From: Bacteroidales bacterium
Lineage (GTDB): Bacteria; Bacteroidota; Bacteroidia; Bacteroidales; JAIOZK01
Assembly (NCBI GenBank): GCA_021738625.1
Contig: JAIPBS010000001.1
Location: 124,001 to 188,000, forward strand
Direction of reading: 5' to 3'
Length of the DNA: 64,000 nucleotides
Shown here: in pieces, positions 36,676 through 45,355 of the stretch
How positions within the stretch are numbered: the first letter of the stretch is position 1
Layout: every line of letters begins with the position of its first letter
The notes under the pieces: model-generated
What the model was told of the DNA's origin: nothing
The model's input: the letters and a program-made list of their open reading frames with translations, nothing else
The model's database searches: none
Program-made: the position numbers and the translations under genes

Positions 36676-37956
36676 ATGAGACAGCTTATGATATTGTTTT
36701 CTTTATTTCTTTTTTTTGTAAGCGGAACGACCGATACCGGCCAGGCACAGGAACAGGTCAACATCAGTCAGGCTTACAGGGATTATATCAAAACCGTTGA
36801 CCTTCATCTTGAGGGCGATGAAAGAAGCTATCCCCTTATCCGGCTCAACAGCACGGATCAACTGAAACTTACTTTTGATGATATGATGGCTGACCAAAAA
36901 AACTATCAATATACAATAGTGCATTGCGACGCTTACTGGCAAACCTCCGCTATTGAGCCCTGGGAATATATAGAAGGCTATGAAACGGATCTTATTGAGG
37001 ATTTTCAAATATCTCTCGGAACTGCCGTTCCCTATACCCACTATAGCCTGGTTTTTCCTAACAATTACCTGCAAATCACCAAATCGGGAAATTATCTGTT
37101 ACAGGTTTTCACCTGGAATGAAAATGATGAAAAAGACCTGGCTTTCACACAAAGGTTTATGGTTTTGAAAAACACCGCAGAAACAGAAGGAAAGATTAAG
37201 AAAAGGTTTCCGGAAGGGGACGAATCGGGCTACCTGCAGGCGGTGAGTTTCAGTATAATCCCGAAAACCTTTCAGATCATTAATCCTGATGAAAACCTGA
37301 AAGTGGTGATCAGGCAAAACAGAAGATGGGACAATGCCATCACCGACTTGCAGCCAACTTCTGTCAGGCCCGACCGAATCGAATATGATGCCTTGCAGGG
37401 AAATTCATTCTTCAGCGGAAATGAATACAGAAATTTCGATATCAAAGATCTGCGCAACAGGACCGAGCAAGTGAAATACATCGAAAGCACATCTGAGGGT
37501 TACTTGGTATTGTTGCATCCGGATGAAAGAAGGACTTTCAAACAGTACATCACCGAAGAAGACCTGAACGGATTGCGATTGATCAGGACCGAACCGGATA
37601 AGGATCCCCAAACCGAAGGCGATTATGTTTATGTGAATTTCAGACTTCCCTATGATTATCCTATCGGGATCGGTGATTTATACCTGATCGGAGAATTGAC
37701 CGGTTGGCAACTGACGTCCGAAGCAAAAATGACCTACGACTTTGAGGAGAAGGCATACACGAACACCTTGTTTTTAAAACAGGGATATTATGAGTATTTA
37801 TATGCCTTTGTACCGAATGAATCATTCAAGGGAAAAGTCAACCTCATCGAGGGCAATCATTTCGAAACCGGAAACGAGTATTCCATTTTTGTGTATTATC
37901 ACGAGCCCGGCACCGACTACGACCGCTTGATTAGTTTTACGGTGATCAGCAAATAA
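36676..37956 (+). CDS. Type IX secretion system Plug protein (DUF5103 family)
   Basis: A 426-residue secreted protein with an N-terminal signal sequence (ILFSLFLFFVSG). The first domain matches the DUF5103 / T9SS plug pattern: YPLIRLNSTDQLKLTFDDM, YQYTIVHCDAYWQTS, EYIEGYETDLIEDFQIS and PYTHYSLVFPNNYLQITKSGNY in successive blocks. Beta-sandwich domains follow (IGDLYLIGELTGWQ, FLKQGYYEYLYAF). The Plug closes one side of the SprA translocon while PorV occupies the other. It is monocistronic, upstream of an oppositely oriented permease gene. Confidence 0.88.
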   Translation: MRQLMILFSLFLFFVSGTTDTGQAQEQVNISQAYRDYIKTVDLHLEGDERSYPLIRLNSTDQLKLTFDDMMADQKNYQYTIVHCDAYWQTSAIEPWEYIEGYETDLIEDFQISLGTAVPYTHYSLVFPNNYLQITKSGNYLLQVFTWNENDEKDLAFTQRFMVLKNTAETEGKIKKRFPEGDESGYLQAVSFSIIPKTFQIINPDENLKVVIRQNRRWDNAITDLQPTSVRPDRIEYDALQGNSFFSGNEYRNFDIKDLRNRTEQVKYIESTSEGYLVLLHPDERRTFKQYITEEDLNGLRLIRTEPDKDPQTEGDYVYVNFRLPYDYPIGIGDLYLIGELTGWQLTSEAKMTYDFEEKAYTNTLFLKQGYYEYLYAFVPNESFKGKVNLIEGNHFETGNEYSIFVYYHEPGTDYDRLISFTVISK

Positions 37957-37979
37957 TCCATCCCTCATGGTCCCCTTTA

Positions 37980-39221
37980 TCATTCATACCTGAGCGATTC
38001 GATGGGGTCAAGCCGCGCTGCCTTCGAGGCGGGCACAATCCCCGATACCAGGGCCACAAACAAACACAGCATCACACCAAGCAAAATCCATAGCCAGGGA
38101 ATAAGGAAAGAGGCTTCGGTATAATAGGAAATGATATTCCCGGCGAAGATGCCCAGGATGATCCCCACAATCCCTCCGATCTGGGCAATCACGATGGCTT
38201 CAACCAGAAACTGATTCCTGATCATGTTACTGGTTGCGCCGAAAGCCTTTCTGATACCGATTTCCCGCGTTCGTTCGGTGACCGATACCAGCATGATGTT
38301 CATCAAGCCGATGGCCGCACCGATAAGCGTGATCAGACCGATCAGGGTAGCGGCAATGGTAACATAACGCAATGAGTTGATCAGGATGCTGGCTATGCTG
38401 TCGCTTTTTGTGATCTCGAACGAAACCTCCTGCCCAAGCCTGTCGCTTCGGATGATCCTGAACAAACCGGTGGCCTCTCCGATGGCAGGTTGCAAATCCT
38501 GCTCCCGGTCAACCATCACATTGATGGTGAAGGAACGGTTGGGATAAGGAAAATACTGCCGGACGTTGGTGATAGGAACATAACACCGGCGGTCGCCACT
38601 GAACCCCATGCTGGAACCCTTTTCTTTAAGTGTGCCGATCACCTTGTATTTGCCCGATCCGATATTGATAAACTTATCAATGGGTTCTTCATTTTCTCCG
38701 AAAAGGTCTTCAACAACTTCACTTCCCAAAATCACCACATGGCTTCCGTAATGAATTTCATTCGCAATAAAATTCCTTCCCCTGTTTATTTCCGATCCGG
38801 CAGTGATCAGGTAGTTTTCATCCACCCCCAGCAATCCAACATTGGGATTTGTTTTTTCCGATTTGTACCTGACCGTGCTGGTTCCTGTGGCCCAACAATA
38901 CACCGATACCACAGCCGGAAAATCGTACCTTTCCTTGAATTCCAACGCCTGCTGATATTTGATCTCGCGATGCTTGCGCGCTTCGTTGCTTTCGCCCCCC
39001 ACATGCACGCGCATATTCCTGTTGCGGATGTTGAAGGTATTCGATCCCATCATGGCAAAATCTTCTCTCAAGCTGGACTTGATGCTGTCGATGGCCGTGA
39101 GTATCCCAACCAGGGCCATGATGCCGAAGCTGATGATCAGCACTGTTAGAATGGTCCTAAGCAAATGGCTTTTTATGGATTCGAGGGAAATGCCTATATT
39201 TTCAAACAAAAGTATTTTCAT
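37980..39221 (-). CDS. FtsX/MacB-type ABC transporter permease
   Basis: A 413-residue permease. One N-terminal membrane helix ([19 protein letters not shown]) is followed by a large periplasmic MacB-type domain (about 45-275). Three C-terminal helices form the FtsX core ([25 protein letters not shown], with [15 protein letters not shown] after it). It ends with [16 protein letters not shown], typical of MacB permeases. No ATPase subunit is encoded beside it, so the partner must be elsewhere. It lies 6 bases after upp and may share its transcript. Confidence 0.92.
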   Translation of the reverse strand: MKILLFENIGISLESIKSHLLRTILTVLIISFGIMALVGILTAIDSIKSSLREDFAMMGSNTFNIRNRNMRVHVGGESNEARKHREIKYQQALEFKERYDFPAVVSVYCWATGTSTVRYKSEKTNPNVGLLGVDENYLITAGSEINRGRNFIANEIHYGSHVVILGSEVVEDLFGENEEPIDKFINIGSGKYKVIGTLKEKGSSMGFSGDRRCYVPITNVRQYFPYPNRSFTINVMVDREQDLQPAIGEATGLFRIIRSDRLGQEVSFEITKSDSIASILINSLRYVTIAATLIGLITLIGAAIGLMNIMLVSVTERTREIGIRKAFGATSNMIRNQFLVEAIVIAQIGGIVGIILGIFAGNIISYYTEASFLIPWLWILLGVMLCLFVALVSGIVPASKAARLDPIESLRYE

Positions 39222-39227
39222 GGCCGG

Positions 39228-39881
39228 TTATTCTTTGCTACCGAATGCCAGATCGCCGGCATCGCCCAGGCCGGGCACCAGCAAGGCACGCGCTGTGATC
39301 TCGTCATCAATGGCTGCAGTCCAAATGTCTACTTTGTACCTGGAAAATTGCTTTTTGATATTCTCAACCGCCTCTTCACTTACCAGAACGCTCACCAGGT
39401 GAATCTTTGAGGGTTTGCCTTTTGTAAGAAGTTCTTTCAGGGCTTTAACCATGGATTCACCCGTGGCCATCATGGCATCGATCAGCAAAATGGTGCGTCC
39501 CTCGATGTTGGGACAGGAAACATATTCTACCTGTATGGTGAATTCATTGTCTTTTCCGTATTTTCTGTATGAACTAACAAAGCCGCTTTCAGAATGATCG
39601 AACACATGCAACAACCCCTGATAAACGGGAAGTCCCGCCCGCATGATGGCGATCAGCACAGGATGTTCTTTCAGCACCGGAACATTTGTGCTGCCCAGGG
39701 ATGTGTTCACTTCCTTGCTTTCATATTCCAAATCCTTGCTGATCTCATAACCGAAAACAGCACCTACGCGCTCAAGGTTCTTTCTGAATCTCAAGCTGTC
39801 CTGCTGAACATCAATATCTCTCAGTTCCGAGATATACTGATCAATCAAGGTATTTTTATTTCCAAAAACGTTTACCATCAT
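39228..39881 (-). CDS. upp: Uracil phosphoribosyltransferase
   Basis: A 217-residue enzyme making UMP from uracil and PRPP. The PRPP-binding motif is LLIDAMMATGESM and the uracil-binding end is LVPGLGDAGDLAFG. Two adjacent ATGs (39881 and 39878) are possible. The -7 box ends only 5 bases upstream of the first, so the mRNA is nearly leaderless and the second ATG is a real option. It is followed closely by the permease gene. Confidence 0.95.
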   Translation of the reverse strand: MMVNVFGNKNTLIDQYISELRDIDVQQDSLRFRKNLERVGAVFGYEISKDLEYESKEVNTSLGSTNVPVLKEHPVLIAIMRAGLPVYQGLLHVFDHSESGFVSSYRKYGKDNEFTIQVEYVSCPNIEGRTILLIDAMMATGESMVKALKELLTKGKPSKIHLVSVLVSEEAVENIKKQFSRYKVDIWTAAIDDEITARALLVPGLGDAGDLAFGSKE

Positions 39882-39886
39882 ATCAT

Positions 39887-39894
39887 CAAAGTTA
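39887..39894 (-). promoter_or_regulatory. -7 promoter box for upp
   Basis: Read on the minus strand, TAACTTTG is an exact TAnnTTTG match immediately upstream of the upp start, implying an extremely short leader. Confidence 0.55.
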
Positions 39895-39953
39895 AGATAC
39901 CTCTAACAAACCTAAGCATTTTTCCTGTAAAAATAAACTCCTGAAAAATAATT

Positions 39954-40892
39954 TCAGCTCCCCCTGATCTTGCGCATGAGTTTAAACGGCACATTGATGT
40001 AGAAGGGCAGCTTGTTAATGATCAGCTTGCTGTAATCAATTTTCCTGGAACCAAAACCTTTGTAAAACCGCGCAAGATTGGGATTGTTCGATCCGTCGAA
40101 ATCGAGGGTTAGGTGAGAGTTTGCGTGGATCTTTATGAATTCGTTCATGATCCCGAACATGGCGCTGGCGTCTCTTCCGTCGCTGGTCATGCCCGAAAAA
40201 AGAAAGATCGCCTTGCGGTTGGCCCGGGCAAAAAACGCACCGGCGCATAATTCGTTGTGTTTGTTCATGGCGCCGAAAGTTTCCCCGGCCCCTTTGTATA
40301 TGCAGGTATAAAATAAACGTTTCAATCGCCGGTATTCCATATCGCCAAGCCTCGAAATATCTTTTCCCCGGTTGCTCCTGAACATTTTGATGATGCTCTC
40401 CGGTTTCACGTTGCGGGCAATGACGATGCCTTCATTTTCTGCCTTTTTGATATTGCGCTTTGTATTTTTTGAAAAAGATTTAAGGTGACCCGGGTAAGGT
40501 TTGATCAGATCGAGTTCATGATTGATCATTGGCAACACCTCAAAGCGCGCCTCATCAATTTTGTTGAAAGCATTCAGCAGAATTTCAACATATTTGAATT
40601 TGCCAGGTATGGCTTTTATAAATTCGGTAACAATTTCTTTGCTTAAAATATTTTTTGAAAAGATCCCGAGCTGTTGCGTGAAAAAGGGCTGGTATAGATA
40701 ATGTATCCCGAATTTTTTATTCTGGGTCAGCGGAAACACCCTTTCGTATTCATCTTCAACCAATCCCTCCCAGTATTCAGCAACAACGTCCAGAAACCAG
40801 GAATAGCCGTAAAGATTTCCGTTAAAGGACCTACGAATGCAATCATCCCACTTTTCCTTATCAATATCCTCATATTTCAAATACCTGATCAT
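39954..40892 (-). CDS. GNAT/FemAB-like acyltransferase, last gene of the glycan-modification operon
   Basis: A 312-residue cytoplasmic protein. The layout matches a FemAB/GNAT double fold: an N-terminal IDKEKWDDCIRRSFNGNLYGYSWFLD region split by short loops, a KNTKRNIKKAENEGI basic segment, and a C-terminal half with GETFGAMNKHNELCAGAFFA and LDFDGSNNPNLARFYKGFGS. FemAB-like proteins transfer amino acids or acyl groups to cell-wall or polysaccharide precursors. Its start overlaps the deacetylase stop by four bases. The exact donor and acceptor are unknown. Confidence 0.7.
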   Translation of the reverse strand: MIRYLKYEDIDKEKWDDCIRRSFNGNLYGYSWFLDVVAEYWEGLVEDEYERVFPLTQNKKFGIHYLYQPFFTQQLGIFSKNILSKEIVTEFIKAIPGKFKYVEILLNAFNKIDEARFEVLPMINHELDLIKPYPGHLKSFSKNTKRNIKKAENEGIVIARNVKPESIIKMFRSNRGKDISRLGDMEYRRLKRLFYTCIYKGAGETFGAMNKHNELCAGAFFARANRKAIFLFSGMTSDGRDASAMFGIMNEFIKIHANSHLTLDFDGSNNPNLARFYKGFGSRKIDYSKLIINKLPFYINVPFKLMRKIRGS

Positions 40893-42193
40893 TCCGCCAA
40901 ACTCATTTCAATAATTTCCCTGTAGTTTTTCAATCGTTCAGGATCATCCGCCAGGGCATAATTGTGCCAGATGCCCATCAAATGCCCCTGCACATGTTTC
41001 ACATCCCGGATTAAAGGATAAAGCATCTTTTTTGTTTCTTCCGCATCAATCTTCAGGTAATCCAAAAAAGTAGCATCCATAAATGCAAAGGGATACACCA
41101 TCAGGCGGGTTTCTTTTTCTTCCAGCAGATCATAAAATTTGAATGGCGTGCAGGTACCCGTCCGGAAGCCCGGCTGGCCGGCATAACCCATGCTGTAATC
41201 CGAATAAATACCGACATCAAGCAAATTTCTGTATGTTTTCGGAAAATCAAGCCTCAGGAAATGCTGCCGGCTTTTCGTGACGGATTTTCCCAGGATTTGT
41301 TCCAGGCGGTCTTTTTCAATGGCAAACAATTCGGGCTTTTCATTGGCATGATAGGAAGGATGCATCCCGATATCCGCATGAAGTGAGAGTTTTTTAAGCA
41401 AGCTTTGCAGGCGAATGTTGGTCCAGGATACATTTTTATCATATTTCCCGAAATCACCCAGGTTCACAAAATAAAGGGGGTGCAGGCCGAATTCATTGTG
41501 AAGGTCCATCTGCAATTCAAAATTATCAAAGGGATCACTCCTTCGTCCGGCCAGCGTGGCCGTCCTGTTAAAAACCTCCCTGAAATTCAATTTCAATAAG
41601 AGCTTACCATAACCACCCGCCATTCTCACAAAACCTTTTCCCAGATGGGCAAAGGCCATGTCGATGTCATAGGTCGGGGTGAACCGGTATTCTTCCTGCC
41701 TGTACTCAAATTCAGGATAGGTTGCCTTGATCTTTTCAATCAAAGCCTGTGCAATGATATTTACCACAGGGCGATCGTGTAAACCATACCTGACCGGTGC
41801 TGTTTCAGGTTCAGCAATTCTCCCGTGCATGTCCCTTCCGGCATCTTTAAAATACTCTTCATAGCAGCTGATCAGATAAAAGATCATGGCCAGGGGATCG
41901 AAAGGGAAAAGCGAGCGCTCATCCCCATGGCTGAAAAGAACGGGAAGATCATTCCACTTTCCCGGATTGACGTCTGTTTTACCAGCGCCTTCCTCAAATA
42001 AAAAAAATTCGCTTTTGATAAACGGTTTATCATGGTATGGCTTCTGAGCATAAATCAGGCACGGATTGTTTCGCCCTGGCAGAAAGGAAGGATCGTCGAT
42101 GATCTCGAAAGGAATACGAAAGATCCCGTCAAACAAGGTGTGCAGCACGTATTCGAGTCTGGGGCTGTTCTGCTCAGTGAATATTGTCAGCAT
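40889..42193 (-). CDS. Polysaccharide deacetylase-family protein
   Basis: A 434-residue protein. The N-terminal 140 residues form a lead domain common in Bacteroidetes relatives (FDPLAMIFYLISCYEEY). The NodB-like deacetylase part begins with the metal-site strand FTPTYDIDMAF and continues with LHADIGMHPSYHAN and YSDYSMGYAGQPGFRTGTC. The expected Asp and His ligands are present. No signal peptide is visible, so it probably acts in the cytoplasm on a lipid-linked or nucleotide-linked precursor. It overlaps the AAC(3)-like gene by 20 bases. Confidence 0.8.
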   Translation of the reverse strand: MLTIFTEQNSPRLEYVLHTLFDGIFRIPFEIIDDPSFLPGRNNPCLIYAQKPYHDKPFIKSEFFLFEEGAGKTDVNPGKWNDLPVLFSHGDERSLFPFDPLAMIFYLISCYEEYFKDAGRDMHGRIAEPETAPVRYGLHDRPVVNIIAQALIEKIKATYPEFEYRQEEYRFTPTYDIDMAFAHLGKGFVRMAGGYGKLLLKLNFREVFNRTATLAGRRSDPFDNFELQMDLHNEFGLHPLYFVNLGDFGKYDKNVSWTNIRLQSLLKKLSLHADIGMHPSYHANEKPELFAIEKDRLEQILGKSVTKSRQHFLRLDFPKTYRNLLDVGIYSDYSMGYAGQPGFRTGTCTPFKFYDLLEEKETRLMVYPFAFMDATFLDYLKIDAEETKKMLYPLIRDVKHVQGHLMGIWHNYALADDPERLKNYREIIEMSLAE

Positions 42194-43055
42194 GTCTGAT
42201 CCTGTCAGTTGATGTTGTAAATAGTTTTAACCTATAAAGATAGGTTTTTAAGACCTCTCTTGCATACAATCCGGGTTTAAAAAACGAAATGTGCCTGGCA
42301 TGCTCTTCCAGGATCTCTTTGCGGATCACGGGCACGGCCGCTTTCAGGGACAACAGCTGAACCCCAAGGCCGTTTAGGTTATAATCTCTGATCAGCTTGT
42401 TTTCTCTGAATTTCTTTTCAAGATATTCGAAATCGGAAACCCAGCCCATTTTCTTGGCGAAGAGATAAAAATCTTTCAACTGCATCACACCATTTTCATC
42501 CTTGTATTTTATGGGGAAGGTCTTGTACTTCCTGTATTTCACTTTGGCAAGTTCCTCGTAAAAATGCACATAGGTCAATGCATCGGCCATGGAAGTTCCA
42601 ATGCAAAGCATTTTTGCCTGATGAGGCGCAAAATGTGCAAAAGGGGAATCATTCCCGAAAGAGCTTTTATTTTCAAGCCCGCTGTAAAAGCCGGCATGTT
42701 TTCCCCAGACCATAAAGGAATGCAGGGGATTTTTGGTTCTCACAAAACCCATGTTATTCATCACGCTGATCGCCAGCACACCCGTTACAGGTTTGGTGTT
42801 TTTGATGTCCCAGCTTTCGCCGGGGCGTAAATGGTGATTGTAGGCGGGGATCAGCAAGGTACCCTCCTTCCCCACTTTTTCCTGGAAGCTTTTGATGAAT
42901 TCACGGATATCAAAGGCTCCCTGGTGTTTTCGGGAGATAAGTGCCAGCCGGGTGATATCGGAAGCGATCACCAGCTTGTCGCCCTGCTCAACTTCCGGAT
43001 AATTAATGATTTCCTGGTAAGGTATGTAGGATTTGTTTTCACTCATGAGAACCAT
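42174..43055 (-). CDS. AAC(3)-family N-acetyltransferase-like protein
   Basis: A 293-residue protein of the aminoglycoside 3-N-acetyltransferase fold. Recognisable segments are EGTLLIPAYNH, NPLHSFMVWGKHAGFY, FGNDSPFAHFAPHQAKMLCIGT and DALTYVHFYEE. In polysaccharide operons this family acetylates amino sugars rather than antibiotics, so a resistance role is unlikely here. Alternative start ATG at 43046. It overlaps both neighbours (17 and 20 bases). Confidence 0.8.
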   Translation of the reverse strand: MVLMSENKSYIPYQEIINYPEVEQGDKLVIASDITRLALISRKHQGAFDIREFIKSFQEKVGKEGTLLIPAYNHHLRPGESWDIKNTKPVTGVLAISVMNNMGFVRTKNPLHSFMVWGKHAGFYSGLENKSSFGNDSPFAHFAPHQAKMLCIGTSMADALTYVHFYEELAKVKYRKYKTFPIKYKDENGVMQLKDFYLFAKKMGWVSDFEYLEKKFRENKLIRDYNLNGLGVQLLSLKAAVPVIRKEILEEHARHISFFKPGLYAREVLKTYLYRLKLFTTSTDRIRHADNIH

Positions 43056-43533
43056 CCATGATTTTTCTCATTTGCAACCACTCGGCCTGGTAGCCTTCAC
43101 TTTGATAAAAGGCTTTCCCTGTTTCATTTCCGGTATTCACATACAACTCAACCTGCCGGATGCCCTTTTGCCTGAACCACTTTAAAAGCTCTTGATGCAA
43201 TTGACTGCCCACCCCGCTTTTCCTGTATTCACCGATAATAAATTGGTGTGCAAGAAAGCCTTGCTTTGCTCCACCCAGGAACTCGGGTAAGAACCTGATC
43301 TGCCCGTTAATGAAGCCGATAAGCTGTTCTCCTTTTTCCGCCACGATGACCCCCCCCAGCTTGTTGAGGCTGCGTTTTACCGATTTCAGCCAAAGCTGCT
43401 CGCCATTTTTTGGCAATTTATTGATCTGCCCCTGGGCAGCGAGCTGTTGGTACAATTGTCTGAACAACACGGCTACCTGTTCAAGGGCCGGGTCATCCGC
43501 CCGGGTTATATTTCTATATTGGATTTCAGTCAT
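43039..43533 (-). CDS. GNAT family N-acetyltransferase
   Basis: A 164-residue GNAT protein. The acetyl-CoA binding core reads FIIGEYRKSGVGSQLHQELLKWF (split across the pyrophosphate loop R-K-S-G-V-G). The terminal strand and helix are VELYVNTGNETGKAFYQSEGY. The start ATG shares a base with the stop of the acyl carrier protein gene. It probably uses an acyl-CoA, or an acyl group delivered by the adjacent carrier protein. The acceptor is unknown. Confidence 0.85.
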   Translation of the reverse strand: MTEIQYRNITRADDPALEQVAVLFRQLYQQLAAQGQINKLPKNGEQLWLKSVKRSLNKLGGVIVAEKGEQLIGFINGQIRFLPEFLGGAKQGFLAHQFIIGEYRKSGVGSQLHQELLKWFRQKGIRQVELYVNTGNETGKAFYQSEGYQAEWLQMRKIMDGSHE

Positions 43534-43790
43534 TAATTCTTTTTTAGAAATATTTGCGTCAATCCTTTCATATTGGTGAAGTTGTTGTCAGCCACCTCTT
43601 CTTCAAAATCAATCTCTACACCAAAATGCTCTTCCATGGCGCTGATCATATCCACAAAAGCCATGGAGTCGAGCAGGCCGCTTTGTATGAAATCAAAGCT
43701 ACCGCGGATGTCGCCCGCTGAAAGGCCCACCGATTCCAGCCTTTTACTGAGGAATTCGCTTACAAATTGCCTGATGTCTTTTTCTTTCAT
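43533..43790 (-). CDS. Acyl carrier protein
   Basis: An 85-residue carrier protein beginning at the ATG at 43790 (MKEKDIRQFVSEF). The longer frame from 43886 runs through the upstream ligase gene and is rejected. The phosphopantetheine-attachment Ser is in SGLLDSMAFVDM near residue 43, followed by the acidic helix MEEHFGVEIDFEEE. The start overlaps the ligase stop as ATGA, so the two are translationally coupled; the ligase most likely loads this carrier. Confidence 0.92.
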   Translation of the reverse strand: MKEKDIRQFVSEFLSKRLESVGLSAGDIRGSFDFIQSGLLDSMAFVDMISAMEEHFGVEIDFEEEVADNNFTNMKGLTQIFLKKN

Positions 43791-45355
43791 AAATAATGTT
43801 CGATCATGGCCTGTTTGTTGGTTTTGCCGTTCACATTGTAATAAAACTTTTCGACCGGCAGGATCACTTCCGGCACCATATACCACGGAAGATATTTATT
43901 GCAAAGTTCGGAAATCTCTTTTGCTTTTACCCTTTTTTCAGGATCAAGAATAAAGGTAATGATTTTACCCGCCGAGCGTTCATTCTTTTTATGGAATACA
44001 GAGATTATTTGTCCAAGCCCTGTTTTCTCCCGGATCAGGTGATTGATCTCAAGCAGGTTCACCCGGTAGCCGCTCACTTTCACCTCCTGATCCAGGCGGC
44101 CGAGGTAAAACAATTTTCCGCTCACTCCCTTTTTCACCAGGTCGCCGGTTTTGTAATAATTGATATGATTCAGCTGAATAAACTGTCTTTGGGTATTCAT
44201 TTGGTCCTGATAATATTCATTGATGACCTGATTTCCGCTCAGCAATAATTCTCCTTCCTCGCCAGCAGGCTTTTCCCAAGCCGGCATCAAATAAAAATTA
44301 TTCCCGGCAAACAATCTGCCGATGCTGACCAGCCCGTTAAGCGCACTTTCCGAATCGGCTTTATCCCATTGATAATGGCTGATGGCAATGGTGGATTCGG
44401 TAGGTCCATAAAGGTTGATAATGCCTGAAACGGGAGCGGCTTTTAGCCAATCTTCCGCCGAACGCTCATCCAAAGCTTCTCCACAGAAAAAACTGTATCG
44501 CAAGGAGGACAGTGATCCGGCTTTCAGCAGGCGAAGCTTGCCCAGCATATTGATAAGTGAAGGCACCGAAAACCATACACTCAGCTTTTTCTCCCTGATA
44601 TATTTGGGCCAGGCAAATCCAGTTTCAACAGGCGGAATGCACAAACACGCTCCCTGCGACCAGCACACAAACAGATCGTGCACGCTCAGGTCGAAAGTCA
44701 GGTCGAAAGTTTGTGAGAAACGGTCTGCTGATGAAAATTGGTAAAGCAAGGTAATATTGTCAAGATAACTACAAACATTCCTGTTCGAAATGGCTACAGC
44801 TTTGGGTTCGCCCGTGCTTCCGGAAGTGAAAAGCAGGTATGCATAGTCATCCGGGCTGCTTTCTATTTCCACTTCCCTCTTCTCTTTTTTTTCATTAATA
44901 AAATAAAACTGATGATTATCATTCTTTAGATCATCAGGCAAATCAATCTTTTGCAAAAAAATAAAGTTGTACGAACCGGATAAGTGTGGTATAAGTTCTC
45001 CAAGAAAATCAAGGCATTCTTCTCCCACCACCATGGTCCTGATCCCGGAGCGTTCGATCATTTTCCTGTTGCGCTCAAAGGGAAAACGGGGATTGAGTGG
45101 AACATATCCTTTGGAAGCATTCAGCACTCCCAGGATACCCACATAGGCCGCCAGGCTGCGATACGCCAACACACCCGCAAATGGCTCATGGCCATCGATT
45201 TTCAAAATACAATCAGCAATCTTTTCCGATAAACCGGCCAGCCTATCATATGAATACTGTTGCTCATCAATCTCCAGGGCAATGCGCTTAGGATACTTTT
45301 GCGCAGCCGCACGGAAATAATCGATCAGCCTCCGGTGAGTGGTATCTTCAATCAA
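43787..45355 (-). CDS. AMP-forming acyl/amino-acid ligase
   Basis: A 522-residue adenylate-forming enzyme. Motifs: AYLLFTSGSTGEPKAVAISN (ATP loop, near residue 170), INLYGPTESTIA, YKTGDL and YLGRLDQEVKVSGYRVN, with the catalytic Lys region NGKTNKQA at the C-terminus. It resembles DltA and NRPS adenylation domains more than fatty acyl-CoA ligases, so the substrate may be an amino acid. It is followed by an acyl carrier protein, as DltA is by DltC, but no DltB or DltD is present. The substrate is not determined. Confidence 0.88.
   Translation of the reverse strand: MIEDTTHRRLIDYFRAAAQKYPKRIALEIDEQQYSYDRLAGLSEKIADCILKIDGHEPFAGVLAYRSLAAYVGILGVLNASKGYVPLNPRFPFERNRKMIERSGIRTMVVGEECLDFLGELIPHLSGSYNFIFLQKIDLPDDLKNDNHQFYFINEKKEKREVEIESSPDDYAYLLFTSGSTGEPKAVAISNRNVCSYLDNITLLYQFSSADRFSQTFDLTFDLSVHDLFVCWSQGACLCIPPVETGFAWPKYIREKKLSVWFSVPSLINMLGKLRLLKAGSLSSLRYSFFCGEALDERSAEDWLKAAPVSGIINLYGPTESTIAISHYQWDKADSESALNGLVSIGRLFAGNNFYLMPAWEKPAGEEGELLLSGNQVINEYYQDQMNTQRQFIQLNHINYYKTGDLVKKGVSGKLFYLGRLDQEVKVSGYRVNLLEINHLIREKTGLGQIISVFHKKNERSAGKIITFILDPEKRVKAKEISELCNKYLPWYMVPEVILPVEKFYYNVNGKTNKQAMIEHYL

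Noticed and set aside
42174-43055. Aminoglycoside resistance gene
   Set aside because: The AAC(3) fold is clear, but it is embedded in an overlapping glycan-modification operon, so amino-sugar acetylation is the better explanation.
43787-45355. Complete dlt operon for teichoic acid alanylation
   Set aside because: A DltA-like ligase and carrier protein are present, but DltB and DltD are absent and the neighbours are acetyltransferases and a deacetylase.
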